In this document: positions 8,190-17,428 of the stretch, in pieces
Layout: every line of letters begins with the position of its first letter
Position numbering within the stretch: position 1 is the stretch's first letter
Source of the DNA: TMED14 sp003507115
GTDB taxonomy: Bacteria > Bacteroidota > Bacteroidia > Flavobacteriales > Schleiferiaceae
Length of the DNA stretch: 64,000 nt
Assembly: GCA_943787925.1 (NCBI GenBank)
Contig: CALSOH010000002.1
Coordinates: 186,001 to 250,000, forward strand
Direction of reading: 5' to 3'
Notes under the pieces: generated by a model
Database searches by the model: none
Told to the model about the DNA's origin: nothing
Seen by the model: the letters and a program-made list of their open reading frames with translations, nothing else
Program-made: the position numbers and the translations under genes

Positions 8190-11075
8190 TTAAAATTTTA
8201 ACGTGAACTGGCCGTCTTCCTCTGTATCCGCGCCATCTTCGACTTCGGAGGTCGACGCGGCGGAAGGCTCAGGGCTGCGGGCATCCGTCGTCAAATCTAC
8301 CACTTCCAACGTGATACTCGGCACCGCGGGCGTCTTGTGATTTTCGGCTGGAGCCATGGGCTCGGGTTGGGCAGGAATAGGCTGCGCCTCTAACACGGTC
8401 TCCGCGTCAAGGTCTGTCGCCTCTTCGCGGGGGGCAGTAGGGTACGTAGCGGCCTCGGAGGACTGCTGGGAGGAAGCTCCCTCCGGTTTGTCGGACTCGT
8501 CAGACGGAGCCTCCACCGCCTCCATGTCCAAGGCCTCGGGCTCGTTCGAGGAAGTCCATTCTTCCCGAAGGACAAGGACCTGCTTCACAGGCCAGGCAGA
8601 AAGTTGATTCCCCGCGGCTTTCCAGCCTTTTACGGAGATGAACTCTTGAAGATGCAGCGTTTCGGCCTCTTTTTCTTTTCCTTTTACTTTCCGGAAATGA
8701 ACGGAGACCTCTACGAGATTCGCGGCACTGAGGACTTGCACCTCAGACTGGGCATGGTCCGATATCAAATAGTCCCATTGATCGTTTTTGGGCTCCAAAA
8801 TGCAGCGTTTCACCATGTGTTTCTCGCGCTCCCCATCGTAGTAGACAATGGCGTAGGGGGCCTCCGCATCCCATTTTGCCAAGAAATAGGGCGCCTCGTC
8901 AAAATGGGTCGTGAGCTCGGGGATGAAAATTCGGTAGCGACCACTTTTCTCCACCTGGAGCAGTCGATCCTCCCCGCGGAATGCGCCGAGCAATCGGCCG
9001 CGATCCTGGTCATTAATCTTTAAAACGGCGTCATCGAACCAGAGCTTTCGAGCAGCCAAAGTGCTCACCCCCTCGGACTTGAGTTCCACTTTCTTGATGG
9101 AGTTCTTGGTCACCGTATTGCCACGAGCGCTTCGAGAACGCACGGATAGCTCGGCAAAATCCAAATCCCATTTCAATTTTTTCAGATTGGCGATGACTCG
9201 AAGGTGTACCGTGACCGTTTCAGCTTCACCGTTTGGATTGACAGAGAGGTAAAGAATTTGCGACCCTTTGCTTCCTTGAGTCAAATGATACTCTTTATCT
9301 CGCGTTACGCCGGTCATGGCGAAGCGCTTCACAAAGCTCGCCCCTTTTGTCCCATCGCGATAAATCACATTATAGACCGTGCGGTCGTCTCCCTTCTGAT
9401 AGACCCCTAGATAGAGGATGTCCTTCCCCACAAATTTCTTTGAATCCACCTTGGTTACAACCAGGGTACCATCTTTCCGAATGACCAGAATATCATCGAG
9501 ATCCGAGCAATCGCAGACAAATTCATCGCGCTTTAAGCTCGTTCCCATGAATCCCTCTTCGCGGTTGACATAGAGTTTGGCGTTGGCCATGGCCACTTTC
9601 GCCGCCACCACGGTATCGAAATTGCGGATTTCCGTCTTTCGCTCGCGGCCCGCTGAATACTTCTTTTTCAGGGTCTTGAAGTATTCAATCGTGTATTCCA
9701 CTAAGTTTTCGAGGTGGCCCTTGACTTCCGCAATTTTTCCCTCGAGAGAAGTGATTTGATCGTCCGCTTTCGCGGAGTCAAACTTGGAGATTCGCTTGAT
9801 CTTAATCTCTGTCAAGCGCGCGATGTCTTCCTCCGTAATTTCTCGAAGCAAGTGACCTATATGGGGCTTCAAGCCCTCCCAAATGTTCTCCAACACTTGC
9901 TCCCAGGTTTCGGCTTCTTCGATATCGCGGTAAATACGCTGTTCGATGAAGATCTTTTCCAAGCTCGCAAAATGCCATTGCTCTTGAAGCTCGGTGAGCT
10001 GGATGTGGAGGTCCGCACGGAGCAAGTCTACCGTGTGCTCCGTAGAACGCTTTAGCAGCTCCGAAACTCCGGTAAACAGGGGCTTATCGTCCTCAATGAC
10101 ACAGCACAACGGGCTGATCGCCGTCTCGCAGGATGTGAATGCATAGAGCGCATCGACTGTTTGATCTGGCGAGACCCCAGGGACCAAGTGCAGCATGATT
10201 TCCACGTGCTCGGCCGTGTTGTCCTCGATTTTCTTGATCTTGATTTTGCCCTTGTCGTTGGCCTTGATGATGGAGTCAATCAAGCTCGTGGTGGTCGTGC
10301 CGAAGGGAAGCTCCGTGATGACCAGGGTCTTTTTGTCGTCAACGGTGATTTTGGCCCGAACCCGAATACGACCTCCGCGCTCGCCGTCGTTGTATTGGGA
10401 AAAATCCGCGATGCCCCCGGTTGGGAAATCCGGGAGAATCTCTACTTTTTTTCCGCGGAGATGCGCCACCGAAGCGTCAATGAGCTCCACAAAGTTGTGC
10501 GGAAGGACTTTGGTGCTCAAGCCGACGGCGATGCCCTCGACCCCTTGTGCCAGCAAGAGCGGGAATTTGACCGGCAACGCTACGGGTTCGCGACCGCGGC
10601 CATCATAGCTCGCCTGCCATTCCGTGATCTTCGGGTTGAAGCCGACCTCCAAAGCAAATTTGCTCAAACGCGCTTCAATGTATCGCGGTGCCGCGGCACT
10701 GTCCCCGGTGTAAATATTTCCCCAGTTTCCTTGGGTGTCAATCAAGAGATTTTTCTGGCCGAGCTGCACGAGGGCATCGCCGATGGATGCATCCCCGTGA
10801 GGGTGGTACTTCATCGTCTGCCCAATCACATTGGCAACTTTATGAAAGCGGCCATCGTCCATTTCCTTCAAGGCGTGCATCAAGCGGCGCTGCACGGGCT
10901 TGAGTCCATCCATCAGGGCGGGTACGGCCCGTTCCAAGATGACGTAGGACGCATAATCCAGGAAATACTCGCGGTACATACCTCGAACGCGGGACTCCAC
11001 GGGGCGAATTTCCTCCCCCGTTTCAGCTCCCTCTACCGATCCCACTTCGGGATCTTCCGGCATCCACTCATCCAT
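8190..11075 (-). CDS. parC: DNA topoisomerase IV subunit A
   Basis: 961 residues. The DNA breakage-reunion domain begins near residue 30. The active-site tyrosine is Y132 in AAAPRYIEARLS, preceded by the YHPHGDASIGDAL motif. Topoisomerase IV decatenates daughter chromosomes. Pairing with the adjacent parE, and not gyrB (elsewhere at 54.4 kb), identifies it as ParC. A beta-propeller-like C-terminal domain follows, then about 100 residues rich in Glu, Ala, Pro and Ser that are probably disordered. Its start overlaps the 3' end of parE by 8 nt, so the two are co-translated. The long acidic tail is the only unusual trait. Confidence 0.95.
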   Translation of the reverse strand: MDEWMPEDPEVGSVEGAETGEEIRPVESRVRGMYREYFLDYASYVILERAVPALMDGLKPVQRRLMHALKEMDDGRFHKVANVIGQTMKYHPHGDASIGDALVQLGQKNLLIDTQGNWGNIYTGDSAAAPRYIEARLSKFALEVGFNPKITEWQASYDGRGREPVALPVKFPLLLAQGVEGIAVGLSTKVLPHNFVELIDASVAHLRGKKVEILPDFPTGGIADFSQYNDGERGGRIRVRAKITVDDKKTLVITELPFGTTTTSLIDSIIKANDKGKIKIKKIEDNTAEHVEIMLHLVPGVSPDQTVDALYAFTSCETAISPLCCVIEDDKPLFTGVSELLKRSTEHTVDLLRADLHIQLTELQEQWHFASLEKIFIEQRIYRDIEEAETWEQVLENIWEGLKPHIGHLLREITEEDIARLTEIKIKRISKFDSAKADDQITSLEGKIAEVKGHLENLVEYTIEYFKTLKKKYSAGRERKTEIRNFDTVVAAKVAMANAKLYVNREEGFMGTSLKRDEFVCDCSDLDDILVIRKDGTLVVTKVDSKKFVGKDILYLGVYQKGDDRTVYNVIYRDGTKGASFVKRFAMTGVTRDKEYHLTQGSKGSQILYLSVNPNGEAETVTVHLRVIANLKKLKWDLDFAELSVRSRSARGNTVTKNSIKKVELKSEGVSTLAARKLWFDDAVLKINDQDRGRLLGAFRGEDRLLQVEKSGRYRIFIPELTTHFDEAPYFLAKWDAEAPYAIVYYDGEREKHMVKRCILEPKNDQWDYLISDHAQSEVQVLSAANLVEVSVHFRKVKGKEKEAETLHLQEFISVKGWKAAGNQLSAWPVKQVLVLREEWTSSNEPEALDMEAVEAPSDESDKPEGASSQQSSEAATYPTAPREEATDLDAETVLEAQPIPAQPEPMAPAENHKTPAVPSITLEVVDLTTDARSPEPSAASTSEVEDGADTEEDGQFTLKF

Positions 11076-12918
11076 GGTCTACGAGGTCTTTTTCCACCTT
11101 GAGGTGATCAATGATGAATTCTTGGCGCTCCGGGGTATTCTTACCCATGTAGTACTCGAGCAAGGCATCAATTTGTTCTTTGCCCAGCATGACGGGTTCC
11201 AAGCGGATGTTCTCACCAATGAACATTTTGAACTCTCCCGGGGAGATCTCTCCCAAGCCCTTAAAGCGGGTAATCTCGGGGCGCACACCCAATTCCGCCA
11301 TGGCCGCCTGCTTCTCAGATTCGTCGTAGCAGTAAATCGTCTTCTGTTTATTCCGCACTCGGAAGAGCGGTGTTTGGAGAATGTACAAATGCCCTTCACG
11401 GACGAGTTCGGGGAAGAATTGCAGAAAGAAGGTGATCAAGAGCAAGCGAATGTGCATACCGTCGACATCCGCATCGGTGGCTACCACCACGTTGTTATAG
11501 CGCAATTCCTCCAGACCATCTTCAATGTTCAGGGCCGATTGGAGGAGATTAAACTCTTCATTTTCATACACCACTTTCTTGGTGAGCCCATAACAGTTTA
11601 AGGGTTTTCCCTTGAGACTAAAGACCGCTTGGGTCTGCACGTCGCGGGAAGCGGTAATCGAACCGGATGCCGAGTCGCCCTCGGTGATGAAAAGCGTGGT
11701 TTCCAGACGTCGTTCGTGCTTGATATCGTTGTAGTGCACCTTGCAGTCACGAAGCTTTCGATTGTGGAGGTTGGCCTTTTTGGCGCGTTCGCGGGCGAGC
11801 TTCTGGATCCCCGATAACTCTTTGCGTTCCCGTTCGGCACGGAGGATTTTGCGTTGAATGGCCTCGGCTACGGTGGGGTTCCGGTGCAAGAAATTGTCAA
11901 GTTCTGTCTGTAGGAAATTGAGGATGAACGTTCGCACCGAGGGGCCTTCGGGACCCATGTCGTTGCTGCCCAGTTTCGTCTTCGTTTGGGATTCAAAAAC
12001 GGGTTCAATGACCTTGATGGAAATCGCACCGATCACACTTTGCCGAATGTCCGCTGCTTCGTATTGCTTCCCAAAGTGCTGACGAATGGTGGACACCAAG
12101 GCCTCCCGAAAAGCGCTTTGATGCGTTCCCCCTTGGGTCGTGTGCTGGCCGTTGACAAAACTGTAATACTGTTCACTTTGGGAGCGTTCCGCATGGGTCA
12201 AAGCCACTTCGATGTCTTCCCCGCGAAGGTGAATAATCTCGTGCATGACCTCGCCGGACAAGTTGTTCGCGAGGAGGTCCTTCAAGCCGTTTTCGGAGTA
12301 GAACTTCTCCCCGTTGAGACTAATGGTCAGACCGGGATTCAGGTACACATAGTTCCAGACCAGTCGCTCCACATACTCCATCTGAAAGCGATAATTCACA
12401 AAAATGGTGGCGTCTGGAACAAAGACCACCTTCGTGCCTTTGCGGGCCGAACTCTCTTCGATTCCTGTCTCCTGAGTGAGGATGCCTCGTTCAAATTGTG
12501 CCGACTTGGACTGGCCGTCGCGATAGGCCTGAACATGAAAGGAAGAAGAAAGAGCATTGACCGCTTTGGTTCCTACGCCATTGAGTCCAACGGACTTCTT
12601 AAAGGCTTTGGAATCGTATTTCGCCCCGGTGTTCATCTTGGAGACTACATCGACGACTTTGCCCAGTGGGATGCCGCGTCCATAGTCGCGCACCGTGACC
12701 ACCCCGTCGCGGACATCAATTTCGATGTGCTTTCCGCCGCCCATGACAAACTCATCAATCGAGTTGTCGACGACCTCTTTGACTAGGATGTAAATGCCAT
12801 CATCGGCCGAGGATCCATCGCCCAATTTTCCGATGTACATGCCCGGGCGGAGCCGGATGTGCTCCTGCCATTCAAGGCTTCGAATATTGTCTTCGGTGTA
12901 TTGAGTCGTTTCAGCCAT
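11068..12918 (-). CDS. parE: DNA topoisomerase IV subunit B
   Basis: 616 residues. An N-terminal GHKL ATPase has RPGMYIGKLG, the EVVDNSIDEF motif and GVGTKAVNALS. The TOPRIM domain has EGDSASGS and the DADVDGMHI metal-binding motif. The protein lacks the insertion of E. coli GyrB and is close in length to other ParE proteins. It is distinct from the second B subunit at 54.4 kb, which has the GyrB-type EGDSAGG motif. It forms an operon with parC (8-nt overlap). The 111-nt gap upstream, after ychF, holds a weak promoter candidate. Confidence 0.94.
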   Translation of the reverse strand: MAETTQYTEDNIRSLEWQEHIRLRPGMYIGKLGDGSSADDGIYILVKEVVDNSIDEFVMGGGKHIEIDVRDGVVTVRDYGRGIPLGKVVDVVSKMNTGAKYDSKAFKKSVGLNGVGTKAVNALSSSFHVQAYRDGQSKSAQFERGILTQETGIEESSARKGTKVVFVPDATIFVNYRFQMEYVERLVWNYVYLNPGLTISLNGEKFYSENGLKDLLANNLSGEVMHEIIHLRGEDIEVALTHAERSQSEQYYSFVNGQHTTQGGTHQSAFREALVSTIRQHFGKQYEAADIRQSVIGAISIKVIEPVFESQTKTKLGSNDMGPEGPSVRTFILNFLQTELDNFLHRNPTVAEAIQRKILRAERERKELSGIQKLARERAKKANLHNRKLRDCKVHYNDIKHERRLETTLFITEGDSASGSITASRDVQTQAVFSLKGKPLNCYGLTKKVVYENEEFNLLQSALNIEDGLEELRYNNVVVATDADVDGMHIRLLLITFFLQFFPELVREGHLYILQTPLFRVRNKQKTIYCYDESEKQAAMAELGVRPEITRFKGLGEISPGEFKMFIGENIRLEPVMLGKEQIDALLEYYMGKNTPERQEFIIDHLKVEKDLVDHG

Positions 12919-12935
12919 GGGGAATGTGCGAATCT

Positions 12936-12965
12936 ACACATTACCACTCTGAATTCATGGCCAAA
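12936..12965 (-). promoter_or_regulatory. Candidate promoter of parE-parC
   Basis: TTTG (12965-12962 on the minus strand), then 18 nt, then TAATGTG. The -33 box fits the Bacteroidota consensus, but the -7 box matches TAnnTTTG only partly. It lies 18 nt or more before the parE ATG. Confidence 0.3.
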
Positions 12966-13029
12966 AACCGCCGTTTTATTCCACTCTAGAGGGAAGTTTT
13001 TAACAATTTTTTCCTTTGAGGGCGCGGGT

Positions 13030-14121
13030 TTAGACGTTAAAGCGGAAATGCATGACGTCCCCGTCCTTCACGCGGTACTCCTTACCCTCTACCCGCATCT
13101 TTCCCGCCTCTTTGACTGCGGCTTCCGATTTGTAGTGCACATAATCTTGATACGCAATCACTTCCGCGCGAATGAATCCTTTTTCAAAGTCGCTGTGGAT
13201 AACGCCCGCGGCTTGCGGCGCCGTAAAACCCTCCTCAATGGTCCAGGCGCGCACCTCTTTGACGCCTGCTGTGAAGTAGGTTTGAAGCTTGAGTAAGGAG
13301 TATGCCGCACGAATAATGCGATTTACCCCAGGTTCTTCCAAGCCCAGGTCATCCAAGAACATCTGACGCTCCTCAAAGCTCTCGAGTTCGATGATGTCGG
13401 ACTCGATGGCCACGGCCAAATGCATGACACCCGCTCCTTCCTCCGCCGCCATCGCCGCTATTTGACGCACATAGTCATTGCCGTCTTTCGCCGCCGTTTC
13501 ATCGACATTGCAGACATACAGAACTGGCTTGTCTGTGAGCAATTGGTAGTCTTCAATCCACGCGGTCTCTTCTTCTGTGCGTTCAAATGACCGAACAGAT
13601 TTTCCTTGCTCCAAGTGCTTTTTGAGTCGGTCCGCCATCTCTACCTCCCGCACCGCTTCTTTGGCGCCCGTCTTGGCGGACTTACGCACTTTATCGATGC
13701 GCTTCTCCAGCGACTCGAGGTCTTTGAGCTGCAATTCAAAGTCAATCGTCTCCTTGTCACGCAAGGGATTGATGCTGCCGTCGACGTGCACAATGTTGGG
13801 ATTGTCAAAGCAGCGCAACACATGCAAAATCGCATGGCACTCCCGGATGTTGCCCAAGAACATGTTGCCCAGGCCCTCGCCCTGGCTCGCGCCCTTCACC
13901 AATCCGGCAATGTCGACGATTTCTACCGTGGCCGGAACGACGCGCTCTGGATCCACAATGGCTTCCAAGGCCTGGAGGCGGGGGTCTGGAACATTCACCG
14001 TCCCAATGTTGGGCTCAATGGTGCAAAAAGGAAAATTGGCCGCTTGGGCTTTGGCATTGCTCAAGCAATTGAACAAGGTGGATTTGCCCACATTGGGTAG
14101 ACCGACGATACCGCACTTCAT
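13030..14121 (-). CDS. ychF: Redox-regulated ATPase YchF (OLA1 family GTPase-fold)
   Basis: 363 residues. The P-loop GLPNVGKSTLF is at the N-terminus and DIAGLVKGAS serves as the G3 region. The G4 element reads NVDE instead of NKxD, the change that makes YchF proteins prefer ATP. A coiled-coil insertion (about 125-175) and a C-terminal TGS domain ending in GDVMHFRFNV complete the family architecture. YchF associates with ribosomes and is linked to oxidative-stress responses. It is divergent from the transketolase gene across 76 nt in which each direction has a perfect TAnnTTTG box. Confidence 0.95.
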   Translation of the reverse strand: MKCGIVGLPNVGKSTLFNCLSNAKAQAANFPFCTIEPNIGTVNVPDPRLQALEAIVDPERVVPATVEIVDIAGLVKGASQGEGLGNMFLGNIRECHAILHVLRCFDNPNIVHVDGSINPLRDKETIDFELQLKDLESLEKRIDKVRKSAKTGAKEAVREVEMADRLKKHLEQGKSVRSFERTEEETAWIEDYQLLTDKPVLYVCNVDETAAKDGNDYVRQIAAMAAEEGAGVMHLAVAIESDIIELESFEERQMFLDDLGLEEPGVNRIIRAAYSLLKLQTYFTAGVKEVRAWTIEEGFTAPQAAGVIHSDFEKGFIRAEVIAYQDYVHYKSEAAVKEAGKMRVEGKEYRVKDGDVMHFRFNV

Positions 14122-14138
14122 ATTCGTGGAATTTCGGG

Positions 14139-14146
14139 CAAAGGTA
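14139..14146 (-). promoter_or_regulatory. -7 promoter element of ychF
   Basis: TACCTTTG on the minus strand is an exact match to the Bacteroidota -7 consensus TAnnTTTG, 17 nt before the ychF ATG. No clear TTTG -33 box at the expected spacing. Confidence 0.5.
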
Positions 14147-14161
14147 GTCCTTGAAAGACCT

Positions 14162-14169
14162 TACTTTTG
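14162..14169 (+). promoter_or_regulatory. -7 promoter element of the transketolase-VWA operon
   Basis: TACTTTTG exactly matches TAnnTTTG and lies 28 nt before the transketolase ATG at 14198. The -33 region is not recognisable. Confidence 0.5.
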
Positions 14170-14197
14170 TGTCAGGCAAATCCCTAACCCTCACCCC

Positions 14198-15046
14198 ATG
14201 ACCCCTTCCATCCACGACCTCCCCTCTCAAGTACGAAGAGATATTTTGCGCATGGTGCACGCCGTGCAATCTGGACACCCGGGAGGATCGATGGGATGTA
14301 CAGAGTTTTTTGTGGCCTTGTATTTTGATATTCTGCGGCACCAATCCTCCCCCTTTTCGATGGACGGCCTGGGGGAAGACCTTTTCTTCCTGTCTAACGG
14401 ACACATCAGCCCCGTTTTTTACTCCGTTCTGGCGCGTAGTGGCTACTTCTCGATTGAAGAGCTGAAAACCTTTCGAAAAATCAACAGCCGTTTACAAGGT
14501 CATCCGACTACCCATGAAGGTTTGCCTGGTGTGCGCATCGCCTCGGGTTCCTTGGGCCAGGGGCTGAGCGTGGCAGTGGGTGCGGCACAAGCCAAGAAAC
14601 TAGCGGGCGACAACCACCTGGTATTTACCCTTCACGGAGACGGCGAATTGCAGGAGGGACAAATCTGGGAAGCGGCCCTTTATGCTGGAGCGAAAAAGGT
14701 GGACAACCTCATTAGTACGATCGATGCCAACGGTCAGCAAATCGATGGCTCCACGGACGAAGTCATGCCGATGGGAGACATTGGCAGCAAGTTTGCCGCC
14801 TTTGGATGGGACGTGATGCACATCCACCAGGGCAATGACCTCGACGCCGTCCGCCAGGGCTTGCGCGAAGCCATCGCCAAGACCGGCCAAGGCAAGCCCA
14901 TCTGTATCGTGATGCACACTTCGATGGGCCATGGGGTGGATTTCATGGCGGGCACCCATACATGGCACGGCATCGCTCCAAGCGACGAGCAACTCACTGC
15001 CGCCTTAGCCCAATTGCCAGAAACCCTCGGAGACTACCCCGCCTAA
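14198..15046 (+). CDS. Transketolase, N-terminal (thiamine-diphosphate-binding) subunit
   Basis: 282 residues from ATG 14198; the open frame upstream of it is antisense to ychF. It contains the SGHPGGSMGCTEF, ISPVFYSVLA and GSLGQGLSVAVGAA motifs. The GDGELQEGQIWEA element continues to an N in the cofactor/metal-binding GDG...N pattern. This is the first half of a split transketolase of the kind common in Bacteroidota. With the C-terminal half at 16447 it should transfer two-carbon ketol units in the non-oxidative pentose phosphate pathway. Its stop overlaps the start of the VWA gene by one base (TAATG), so the halves are separated by 1.4 kb of coding sequence. Confidence 0.93.
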   Translation: MTPSIHDLPSQVRRDILRMVHAVQSGHPGGSMGCTEFFVALYFDILRHQSSPFSMDGLGEDLFFLSNGHISPVFYSVLARSGYFSIEELKTFRKINSRLQGHPTTHEGLPGVRIASGSLGQGLSVAVGAAQAKKLAGDNHLVFTLHGDGELQEGQIWEAALYAGAKKVDNLISTIDANGQQIDGSTDEVMPMGDIGSKFAAFGWDVMHIHQGNDLDAVRQGLREAIAKTGQGKPICIVMHTSMGHGVDFMAGTHTWHGIAPSDEQLTAALAQLPETLGDYPA

Positions 15047-16437
15047 TGCATCGTTGGAAACACGCCTTTTGGGCGCTCCTTTTTCCTCTCGGGCTAACCG
15101 CTCAAGTGGACGCGACGCAAGCGGAAGTTTCCACCAGCCGAATCCTCTTTGTTTTAGATGCCTCCAACTCCATGTATGGACGTTGGGACGAAGGAACCAA
15201 AATGGAGATTGCCCAACGGCTGATGTCCAGTATGCTGGATAGCTTATCCCAAGTGCCCAATCCCCAATTTCAGCTCGCCCTGCGGGTCTATGGCCACCAA
15301 AAGCCCGTTCCCCCGCAGGACTGCAATGACACGAAGCTGGAAGTAGGCTTTGCCGATAACAACTTGGGCCGTATTAAGCAAGTTATTCGGGGGCTCCGCC
15401 CCATGGGGACCACGCCCATCGCTCGTTCTATCCTGCGGGCCGACAATGATTTTCCCAAAGACTGTCCTACGGGGCACTGCCGAGATATTATTATTTTGAT
15501 CACCGACGGAGTCGAAGCGTGTGATGAGGATCCCTGCGAGGCCTCTGCGATTCTTCAGAAGAAAGGGCGCGTCCTGAAACCCTTCGTCATTGGCGTCGGG
15601 CTCGACAAAGACCTCATCAAGGCCTTTGATTGCGTAGGCACCTACTATGATGCTAGCGACGAAAACACCTTCAAAAAGGCCCTAGGCGTCATCGTTACCC
15701 AAGCCTTGGACAACACCACAGGCCAAATCAACTTGGTGGATCAGTTTGGGAAGAATTCGGGCACCAATTTACCCATCCTACTGCGCAATGCGACGAGTCA
15801 CTTGGTGGACCGCAGTATCATTCACACCATGAACTACCACAATCAGCCGGATACGCTACTCGTCGACCCCATTGTAACCTATGAAGGCACGGTCTACTCC
15901 ATTCCCCCACGCCCGATTCATGAAACTCCCATGTATGCGGGAAAGCACAACCACTTAGCGGCAGATGTCGTTCAGGGTGGACTCAAGTTGACCATGCCTG
16001 GCCTCAAATTATCTCAAACTCCGCCGGTCGCCGTACTCCGTCACGTGGACGCCGTCGATATTCTCCATGTCCAAACTTTTAATAGCACCGTCACGTATAT
16101 CGTCGACACGTATGACTTGGACATTCTCACGCTCCCCCGCATACGGCAGCGGATCACCCTGAAGCCCGGAACGACGCAAGAAATTACCATTCCGCCCGCA
16201 GGCGAAGTCACCATTCAACTGAAGTCGCCCGGCTTCGGTGCCATCTTTGCGATAGATGGCTCGGACTGGGAATGGGTCACCCCCTTGGACGAGCTTCAAA
16301 CACGCCAACAATTTTCGTTGCAGCCAGGCACCTATAAAGTCATTTACCGCCCGAGAGCAGCACAACAAACCACCTATTCTAAAACTCAGACCTTCATCGT
16401 TTCGCCAGGGAGTTCCACCTTGGTTCGAATCCTTTAA
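15046..16437 (+). CDS. Secreted von Willebrand factor A domain protein
   Basis: 463 residues. The N-terminus is a signal peptide ending near GLTAQ. A VWA domain follows at about 30-215 with an intact MIDAS: D38-A-S-N-S, the GTTPIARS threonine, and ITDGVEACD. The domain contains several cysteines (QDCND, KDCPTGHC, EACDEDPC) that may pair in the periplasm. The C-terminal 240 residues are beta-rich and lack a motif I recognise; no type IX sorting domain or membrane anchor is evident. Start ATG 15046 overlaps the preceding transketolase stop (TAATG), and the other transketolase half follows after 9 nt, so it is translated from the same mRNA. A metabolic link is not obvious. Confidence 0.82.
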   Translation: MHRWKHAFWALLFPLGLTAQVDATQAEVSTSRILFVLDASNSMYGRWDEGTKMEIAQRLMSSMLDSLSQVPNPQFQLALRVYGHQKPVPPQDCNDTKLEVGFADNNLGRIKQVIRGLRPMGTTPIARSILRADNDFPKDCPTGHCRDIIILITDGVEACDEDPCEASAILQKKGRVLKPFVIGVGLDKDLIKAFDCVGTYYDASDENTFKKALGVIVTQALDNTTGQINLVDQFGKNSGTNLPILLRNATSHLVDRSIIHTMNYHNQPDTLLVDPIVTYEGTVYSIPPRPIHETPMYAGKHNHLAADVVQGGLKLTMPGLKLSQTPPVAVLRHVDAVDILHVQTFNSTVTYIVDTYDLDILTLPRIRQRITLKPGTTQEITIPPAGEVTIQLKSPGFGAIFAIDGSDWEWVTPLDELQTRQQFSLQPGTYKVIYRPRAAQQTTYSKTQTFIVSPGSSTLVRIL

Positions 16438-16446
16438 TTCTCTCTT

Positions 16447-17397
16447 ATGCACCCCTATTCAGACTCAGGCAGCAAAGACACTCGTTCCGGATTTGGCGCA
16501 GGCCTACTCGAACTTGGCCGCACCAATCCCCAGGTCGTAGCCTTGTGCGCGGACTTAACTGGCTCCTTAAAAATGGATGCTTTCGCCGCTGAATTTCCCG
16601 AACGATTCTTCCAAACGGGTATCGCGGAAGCCCATATGATAGGTATGGCTGCCGGATTGACCATCGGAGGAAGGATTCCCTTTACAGGCACCTTTGCCAA
16701 CTTCTCCACAGGCCGTGTCTATGACCAAATCCGTCAAAGCGTGGCCTATTCAGGGAAGAATGTGAAGATTTGCGCCTCCCATGCAGGCCTAACTTTAGGA
16801 GAGGACGGTGCCACGCACCAAATCTTAGAAGACATCGGCCTCATGAAGATGCTCCCCGGCATGACGGTCATCTCCCCCTGTGATTACAATCAAACCAAGG
16901 CCGCGACCATCACGATTGCCAAACACGATGGCCCGGTGTACTTGCGATTTGGCCGCCCCAAAGTGGCCAACTTCACCCCTGCCGACAAGCCCTATGTGAT
17001 CGGTCAAGCCGATGTCCTGACCCGCGGTGGCGATGTGACGATTTGTGCGAACGGGCACCTTGTATGGGAGGCCCTGGAAGCGGCTAATGCATTGGAGAGC
17101 CAAGGCATTCATGCGGAAGTCATTAATTTTTCCACCATCAAGCCCTTGGATTTGGAGACCTTATTGGCCTCCGTCCACAAGACGGGCCGAGTGGTCACGG
17201 CGGAAGAGCACCAACGAAACGGCGGACTGGGCGACTCCATCGCTCAGGCCTTGGCCATGCACCGACCTACCCCCATGGAAATGGTCGCAGTGAACGATTC
17301 CTTCGGCGAAAGTGGCACCCCGGCGCAGCTTTTGACCAAGTACGGGTTGGATGCTGCCAACATTGTGGCCGCAGTCAAACGGGTGCTCAAACGTTAA
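16447..17397 (+). CDS. Transketolase, C-terminal subunit
   Basis: 316 residues with a pyrimidine-binding domain: ALCADLTGS, then GIAEAHMIGMAAGL with the glutamate that activates thiamine diphosphate, and GEDGATHQ. The C-terminal transketolase domain spans about 185-310 (VITAEEH-like RVVTAEEHQRNGG). It is the partner of the subunit encoded at 14198. Split halves are normally adjacent; here a VWA gene lies between them, while spacing (9 nt) still indicates one operon. 1-deoxyxylulose-5-phosphate synthase is excluded because the two halves are separate and the N-half motifs are of transketolase type. Confidence 0.93.
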   Translation: MHPYSDSGSKDTRSGFGAGLLELGRTNPQVVALCADLTGSLKMDAFAAEFPERFFQTGIAEAHMIGMAAGLTIGGRIPFTGTFANFSTGRVYDQIRQSVAYSGKNVKICASHAGLTLGEDGATHQILEDIGLMKMLPGMTVISPCDYNQTKAATITIAKHDGPVYLRFGRPKVANFTPADKPYVIGQADVLTRGGDVTICANGHLVWEALEAANALESQGIHAEVINFSTIKPLDLETLLASVHKTGRVVTAEEHQRNGGLGDSIAQALAMHRPTPMEMVAVNDSFGESGTPAQLLTKYGLDAANIVAAVKRVLKR

Positions 17398-17428
17398 ACC
17401 TTTCTCCGCGGCGCGGCATCTTATCACT

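Noticed and set aside
10161..11102. 313-codon plus-strand frame opposite parC
   Set aside because: Shadow of parC with its active-site region; no recognisable domain.
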